A stretch of DNA of 9,595 nucleotides from ZC4RG35 sp964388105 (GTDB taxonomy: Bacteria; Actinomycetota; Acidimicrobiia; Spongiisociales; ZC4RG35). Each line of letters starts with the position of its first letter. The first letter of the stretch is position 1. A model generated the notes under the pieces. That model did not search any database, was not told the origin of the DNA, and worked only from the letters and a program-made list of their open reading frames with translations. The translations under genes and the position numbers were made by a program. Location of the stretch: NCBI GenBank assembly GCA_964388105.1, contig CAYLYQ010000068.1:1-9595 (forward strand). The letters run 5' to 3'. Positions 5,810-9,595 of this stretch are shown in pieces.

Positions 5810-7395
5810 GCGACCTGGCCGGTACCGGGCAGCTCATCCGGCTCATCCTTCGCCGTGACCGTGTCCGGCTCAGCGCATGGGTGATGATCTTGGCGATTCT
5901 TCCCCTCGGGACCGCCAGCGCCTTTTTCACGCTGACACCCACCCAGGGGGACAGGGAAGCCATGGCCGCCACCGCCATGGCCAATCCCGCGTTCCAGGCG
6001 CTCCTCGGGCCTATCTTCGGCACCAGCATCGGGGCACTCACGGCATGGCGAGTTGGCACATTCGGAGCTTTGCTCGTCGGGTTGATGGCCGTGCTCACGG
6101 TCATCCGGCACACGAGAGACGAGGAAGAGTCGGGTCGCGCCGAGCTCCTCGGGTCGACCGTCGTGGGGCGCTACGCCCTCCCAGTGGCCGCGTTCAGTGC
6201 CGTCGTCTCAGCTGGGCTCATCATGGCCGCCATCATCATCGCCGGACTCCGCCAACTCGGATTGCCGACGGCAGGCAGCGTGGCCTTTGGCCTCGGGTAC
6301 GCCCTCGTGGCCATCACATTCGCCGCAATCGGGATGGTCGCAGCCCAAGTCTCAGAGAGCACGGGCACAACCCGAGGGATCGGTGTCAGCATCGTCGGCG
6401 CCGCCTTCCTCCTCAGGGCGATTGGGGACGCCACCGACCTGACCGTTCTCTCCTGGCTGTCCCCGATCGGCTGGTTCACCCGGGTGCGAGCGTTCGCTGA
6501 CGAGCAATGGTGGGTGTTCGCACTGTTCGGCGGCCTGACCTTCACGGCCCTCGCGGTCGCATACGCTCTGTTATCTAGGCGTGATATCGGAGCAGGGATC
6601 ATCTCGCCCGGAAGCGGTCCGGCCGTGGCTTCACCTCGACTCAACTCGGCGCTCGCGTTGGGGGCTCGTCTTCACCGAGGATCGTTACTCGGCTGGACGC
6701 TCGGCGTATCCGTCATCGCAGCCATGTTCGGAACCCTCGCGGACAGCATCGGGGACCTTCTCGAGGCCAACCCCCAATTCGCCGCAATCTTCGAGCGGCT
6801 CGGAGGCGAGGAAGGCATGACCGAAGCCTTTTTCGCTACAGCCATAGGCACGATCGCTCTCGTCACCGCTGCCTTTGCAGCCGGTACCGTCCTCCGCCTG
6901 CAGGCCGAGGAGGAAGGCCGGCGTGCCGACCCGATACTGGCGACCAGTACCTCGCGACGCCGATGGATGACCAGTCACCTCGCCTTTTCGCTTGGCGGCT
7001 CGGCCCTCATGCTCATCATCGCCGGTGCAGTGGCCGCAACCACATATGGATTGGCAGGATCCGATCCGACCAACCAGCTACCGGGCATCCTCACGGTCGC
7101 CATCTGGCATGTGCTCCCGGTGTGGGTGGTGGCCGGGATAGCGACTGCCCTGTACGGGGTGTGGCCGGGCGCCACCTCGACAACCTGGGCAGCCCTGGCC
7201 GCCTTCGCCGTCCTGGGACAACTCGGTCAGATCCTCCAGCTACCTCAATGGACACTCAATCTCTCACCGTTCACACACGCACCGGACTTTGCCTTGGAGG
7301 ATCCCAACCTCGTCCCGACGCTGATTCTCGCCGCGGTCGCAGCCGCTCTCCTGAGCCTGGGCTACGCCGGAATCCGACGACGCGACCTCATGTAG
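5806..7395 (+). CDS. ABC-2 exporter permease, COG3559-like ('exporter of polyketide antibiotics')
   Basis: This is the membrane partner of the preceding ATPase, 529 residues, with roughly twelve hydrophobic segments in two halves. Each half holds a related cytoplasmic motif after a helix: RDEEESGRAELLGSTVVGR (about 104-122) and QAEEEGRRADPILATSTSRR (about 366-385). This points to an internal duplication, so one polypeptide may supply both halves of the channel, as is typical of COG3559 proteins. A large loop with TPTQGDREAMAATAMANPAF follows the first helix; its counterpart in the second half contains LLEANPQFAAIFERLGG. The ATG start overlaps the ATPase stop as ATGA. No clear Shine-Dalgarno precedes it, so translation is probably coupled. 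The family was named from antibiotic-producer gene clusters, but many members lie outside such clusters and no biosynthetic gene is visible here. Confidence 0.88.
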   Translation: MSDLAGTGQLIRLILRRDRVRLSAWVMILAILPLGTASAFFTLTPTQGDREAMAATAMANPAFQALLGPIFGTSIGALTAWRVGTFGALLVGLMAVLTVIRHTRDEEESGRAELLGSTVVGRYALPVAAFSAVVSAGLIMAAIIIAGLRQLGLPTAGSVAFGLGYALVAITFAAIGMVAAQVSESTGTTRGIGVSIVGAAFLLRAIGDATDLTVLSWLSPIGWFTRVRAFADEQWWVFALFGGLTFTALAVAYALLSRRDIGAGIISPGSGPAVASPRLNSALALGARLHRGSLLGWTLGVSVIAAMFGTLADSIGDLLEANPQFAAIFERLGGEEGMTEAFFATAIGTIALVTAAFAAGTVLRLQAEEEGRRADPILATSTSRRRWMTSHLAFSLGGSALMLIIAGAVAATTYGLAGSDPTNQLPGILTVAIWHVLPVWVVAGIATALYGVWPGATSTTWAALAAFAVLGQLGQILQLPQWTLNLSPFTHAPDFALEDPNLVPTLILAAVAAALLSLGYAGIRRRDLM

Positions 7396-7468
7396 GAACA
7401 GCAGTCGGCAACCAGGCATGGACTTGGGAACTGTCGACCTTCGCACCTGTTCCAAATGTGGGAGCACT

Positions 7469-7508
7469 CTGGCCGCAGAAGCCCGCCTCCTCTCGGACAT
7501 GCGGCCAG
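7469..7508. terminator. Candidate bidirectional terminator hairpin between convergent genes
   Basis: CTGGCCGCA (7469-7477) and TGCGGCCAG (7500-7508) are perfect 9-bp inverted arms around a 22-nt loop, in the 126-bp gap between the convergent permease and DMT genes. No clean T-run follows on either strand (CTCTTT on +, ATTTGG on -), and the loop is long, so intrinsic termination is plausible but unproven. A second inverted pair, GGAACAG (7395-7401) and CTGTTCC (7447-7453), lies just before it. Confidence 0.4.
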
Positions 7509-7521
7509 CCACCTCTTTCAG

Positions 7522-8454
7522 TCACACCGGCGTCGTGATGACTGCCGCGCTGAGCTTCGATGTCCTGGCCTGGAGCACGAGACCGGTCAAGATGAGCCCG
7601 ACGCCGAGCACCCCACCGGCAGACAGGGACTCGTCGAGGACGACGACACCGAGCAGAGTCGCCATGAGAGGCTCACTGAGGAGGAGGGTGGCGGCTGGCC
7701 CCGGGGCCAGTCCCTTCATGCCTTGAATTGTGAACAGGTTCCCGATTCCCATGGTCACCACCCCGAGATAGACGACCACTGCGGCGCCGCTGGGCTCGAG
7801 AGTCCAACCGAGTGGTTGTGTCAGGATCAGCGGGGCCAGTAGGGCGCCCCCGAGCAGGTATGCCGCGGCTGGGATCTCGACAGCCCGCGTTCCTTGGTCC
7901 AGTTCGGCTTTTGCCGCCACGACGTAACAGCCAACGAAGAACGCGGCTACCAACGCCATCAACACCCCGATGCCGTCTCCGACCCGGAGCTGTTCCCACG
8001 ACTGCAGGACGAGACCCGAAACAGCGATCGTGGTGGCGACAACCCAGAGGCGGGTCGGCCTGTGGGACAACACCGCCCAGCCGACCAGACCTGCGAAGGC
8101 AGGCACGCTTCCGATGGCGACGAGGGTGCTGATCGCAACGCCGGCGCGGTCGACTGCACCGAAGAACAACGGCTGGAACGCGGCGGTGCCCACGGCCATC
8201 ACCCAGATCGTTCGTCGGCGAAGCAGGCGGAAGACACGCCTCCTCGAACCTCCCAACCATGGAACCGCGATCAGGAGGGCGAGCGCACCGATGCCCAGTC
8301 GGAGGCCTCCGAGTGCGAGCGGGGTCGCGTCTGCTGGTGCGAACGCTGCCGCGGTCCCGGCACTGCCGAGCAAGGCGCCACCAAACACGACGAGCCAGGC
8401 GGAGCCCGGACGCAGCGACCGTTTCCGGTCCGCCAGCCTCGAGTTGGCCGTCAT
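7522..8454 (-). CDS. EamA/DMT-family transporter (RhaT/YdcZ-like permease)
   Basis: This inner-membrane carrier of the drug/metabolite transporter superfamily has 310 residues, about ten hydrophobic segments and two EamA repeats (about 19-150 and 162-295). The first repeat ends with ISTLVAIGSVPAFAGLVGW and the second with LLLSEPLMATLLGVVVLDE (residues 258-276); the GxxP and SEP elements at these places are hallmarks of the family. The N-terminus is short and basic. The ATG at 8454 is the first possible start after an upstream in-frame stop at 8503-8505. There is no strong Shine-Dalgarno before it, so translation may depend on readthrough from the MFS gene 55 bp upstream. The substrate is unknown; relatives export amino acids, metabolites or drugs. 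It converges on the ABC permease. Confidence 0.92.
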   Translation of the reverse strand: MTANSRLADRKRSLRPGSAWLVVFGGALLGSAGTAAAFAPADATPLALGGLRLGIGALALLIAVPWLGGSRRRVFRLLRRRTIWVMAVGTAAFQPLFFGAVDRAGVAISTLVAIGSVPAFAGLVGWAVLSHRPTRLWVVATTIAVSGLVLQSWEQLRVGDGIGVLMALVAAFFVGCYVVAAKAELDQGTRAVEIPAAAYLLGGALLAPLILTQPLGWTLEPSGAAVVVYLGVVTMGIGNLFTIQGMKGLAPGPAATLLLSEPLMATLLGVVVLDESLSAGGVLGVGLILTGLVLQARTSKLSAAVITTPV

Positions 8455-8509
8455 CGTCCGATTTCGCTCACTCGTCGAGAAGAACCGGGCCGGCCGAGCG
8501 GGTCAGGCC

Positions 8510-9595
8510 CTATTCGGTGTCGTGTTGCAGTGTCGGACGGCTCGTGGGCTGAGGCGAATCGAGCGATCCTCCCCGCATGGCGGCGACCACGAGGATTGCC
8601 GTCACCGAGAATGCTGCCGCGGTCAGGAACGGGGATATCCCAACTGCGTCCTTCAGGTATCCGGCGAGTGGTGGGCCGAGGGCAAAACCGAGGCTGTACG
8701 CGACGCTGAACACACCGAAAGCCCGGCCACGGCCCGCGGACGAGGCCGCCAGGGCGGTGGCACCGGTGACCGCGGGGTAGACGAGGCCGAATCCGATACC
8801 GAACAGCACCATTGCCAGCGCCGTCGAGCCGATCTGCTGGAAGGAAGCGAGAATCACGAGCGAGGTGGCAACGAACGGAAGGCCGAGCAGAACCGGCTTC
8901 CTCGGACCCAGCAGGTCGACTCGGGCGGACAACCGCGTGAGCATGAGGATCACTGCGACCAACGCGAGCAAGGTGAACAGCCCACCGCTCGCAGCGGCGC
9001 TGTAACCCATTCCCTCGAGCTGGCTCGGCAAGAAGCCTGACAGGGATCCGAACCCGACCGTGAATCCGAACACCGACACGCATGCGATCCGGAGGTTCCG
9101 GTTCTGGAGCAGAGTCGAGATGGAGACCGACTTCGCATTGGCGCGGTCCGGCGCTGCCAGGGTCTCCCGGACCTTGAAGATGGTGATCACCAGCCCGATC
9201 GCCATGATGGCGGCGAGGCCGAAGAAGACCTCTTGGAAGCCGGTGCGGGCTCGGAGCGCTCCAGCGAGTCCCGGTGCCAAGACCGCCACCGTCCCGATGA
9301 CAGCACCGACGCGGCCCATAGCGCGGCCGCGGGCTCCTGTCTTGGAGAGGTCGCCGATCAGCGTGTACACGGCCGGGATCACGATGCCCCCTCCGACGCC
9401 GTGCAGGAGCCGGACCGCGATCAGGGCATTCACCGACTCGGCGAGGGGATAGAGGAACGTGGCGACGGTGACGATCCCGAAGCCGATGATGGCGAGCCTG
9501 CGTCGGCCGACCCGGTCGAGCATGGTTCCGCCGACGATGTTGAACATGATGTCGGTCACCGAGTAGGCGCCGACGACGAGGCCGATTCCCAGACC
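8510..9595 (-). CDS. Major facilitator superfamily transporter (N-terminus cut by window edge)
   Basis: This is a DHA1-like MFS carrier; 361 residues are visible. The frame stays open to the right edge, reading GLGIGLVVGAYSVTDIMFN before the first internal GTG, and this is normal MFS helix-2 sequence. The true start is therefore outside, and probably about 30-45 residues are missing. MFS motif A appears as GGTMLDRVGRRR (visible residues 22-33). A motif-C-like stretch, GAVIGTVAVLAPGLAGAL, lies in helix 5. A degenerate second motif A, LSARVDLLGPRKP, opens the C-terminal half after a hydrophilic central loop (VRETLAAPDRANAKS). About eleven of twelve helices are present. The function is presumably proton-driven efflux of a small molecule; the substrate cannot be deduced. 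The DMT gene follows after 55 bp on the same strand, so the two may be co-transcribed from a promoter outside the window. Confidence 0.93.
   Translation of the reverse strand, partial: GLGIGLVVGAYSVTDIMFNIVGGTMLDRVGRRRLAIIGFGIVTVATFLYPLAESVNALIAVRLLHGVGGGIVIPAVYTLIGDLSKTGARGRAMGRVGAVIGTVAVLAPGLAGALRARTGFQEVFFGLAAIMAIGLVITIFKVRETLAAPDRANAKSVSISTLLQNRNLRIACVSVFGFTVGFGSLSGFLPSQLEGMGYSAAASGGLFTLLALVAVILMLTRLSARVDLLGPRKPVLLGLPFVATSLVILASFQQIGSTALAMVLFGIGFGLVYPAVTGATALAASSAGRGRAFGVFSVAYSLGFALGPPLAGYLKDAVGISPFLTAAAFSVTAILVVAAMRGGSLDSPQPTSRPTLQHDTE

Noticed and set aside
7418..7726. Plus-strand ORF starting in the convergent gap with a CSKCGSTLAAEARLL stretch resembling half a zinc ribbon
   Set aside because: It has only one CxxC, and most of it is antisense to the DMT gene. 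There is no good ribosome site, and the Cys pair falls next to the terminator-like repeat; probably chance.
8486..8510. GGGCC/GGCCC inverted repeat in the MFS-DMT gap as a terminator
   Set aside because: The arms are only 5 bp, there is no T-run, and such repeats are common in this GC-rich DNA.
7894..9040. Long plus-strand open frames opposite the DMT and MFS genes
   Set aside because: They are Arg/Glu/Pro-rich shadow translations, while the minus strand gives clear EamA and MFS proteins with family motifs.
9557..9559. GTG as the start of the MFS gene
   Set aside because: The frame stays open to the window edge and the twelve codons before it encode normal MFS helix sequence (GLGIGLVVGAYS), so the gene starts outside.

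Overview
The window is GC-rich (low-to-mid 60s percent by eye) and almost fully coding. It uses GTG as well as ATG starts, and nearly all genes overlap by a few bases. The ABC-2 permease belongs to a family (COG3559, 'exporter of polyketide antibiotics') found mainly in Actinobacteria, and the ATPase has the matching actinobacterial-type motifs. I infer an actinobacterium, possibly Acidimicrobiia-like, but nothing here fixes the taxon.

Layout. Positions 1-4695 (+) hold a canonical seven-gene Mrp (Mnh/Sha) cation/proton antiporter operon in the order A-B-C-D-E-F-G. mrpA is cut by the left edge; the other six genes are complete. Every junction overlaps: 4 bp for A/B, B/C, C/D, D/E and E/F, and 1 bp for F/G. 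Positions 4696-4894 form a 199-bp gap containing several inverted repeats, a weak promoter-like element and a possible 28-codon leader ORF. Positions 4895-7395 (+) encode a two-gene ABC-2 exporter: an ATPase and a large 12-helix-type permease, overlapping by 4 bp. Positions 7396-7521 are a short convergent gap with a perfect 9-bp inverted repeat, probably a terminator. Positions 7522-8454 (-) encode an EamA/DMT-family transporter. Positions 8510-9595 (-) encode an MFS transporter whose N-terminus runs off the right edge; it lies 55 bp upstream of the DMT gene and may share its transcript.

How the genes work together. The seven Mrp proteins assemble into one membrane complex that exchanges Na+ (and sometimes other cations) for H+, supporting pH and sodium homeostasis. 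The ABC pair is one ATP-driven exporter of unknown, possibly antibiotic-like, substrate. The MFS and DMT proteins are unrelated single-polypeptide carriers. All eleven genes encode membrane transport functions, and no regulator, enzyme, mobile element, RNA gene or CRISPR array is visible.

I found no convincing new system. The most interesting items are the structured leader before the ABC exporter and a marked change in synonymous codon use between the front and back of the mrp operon.
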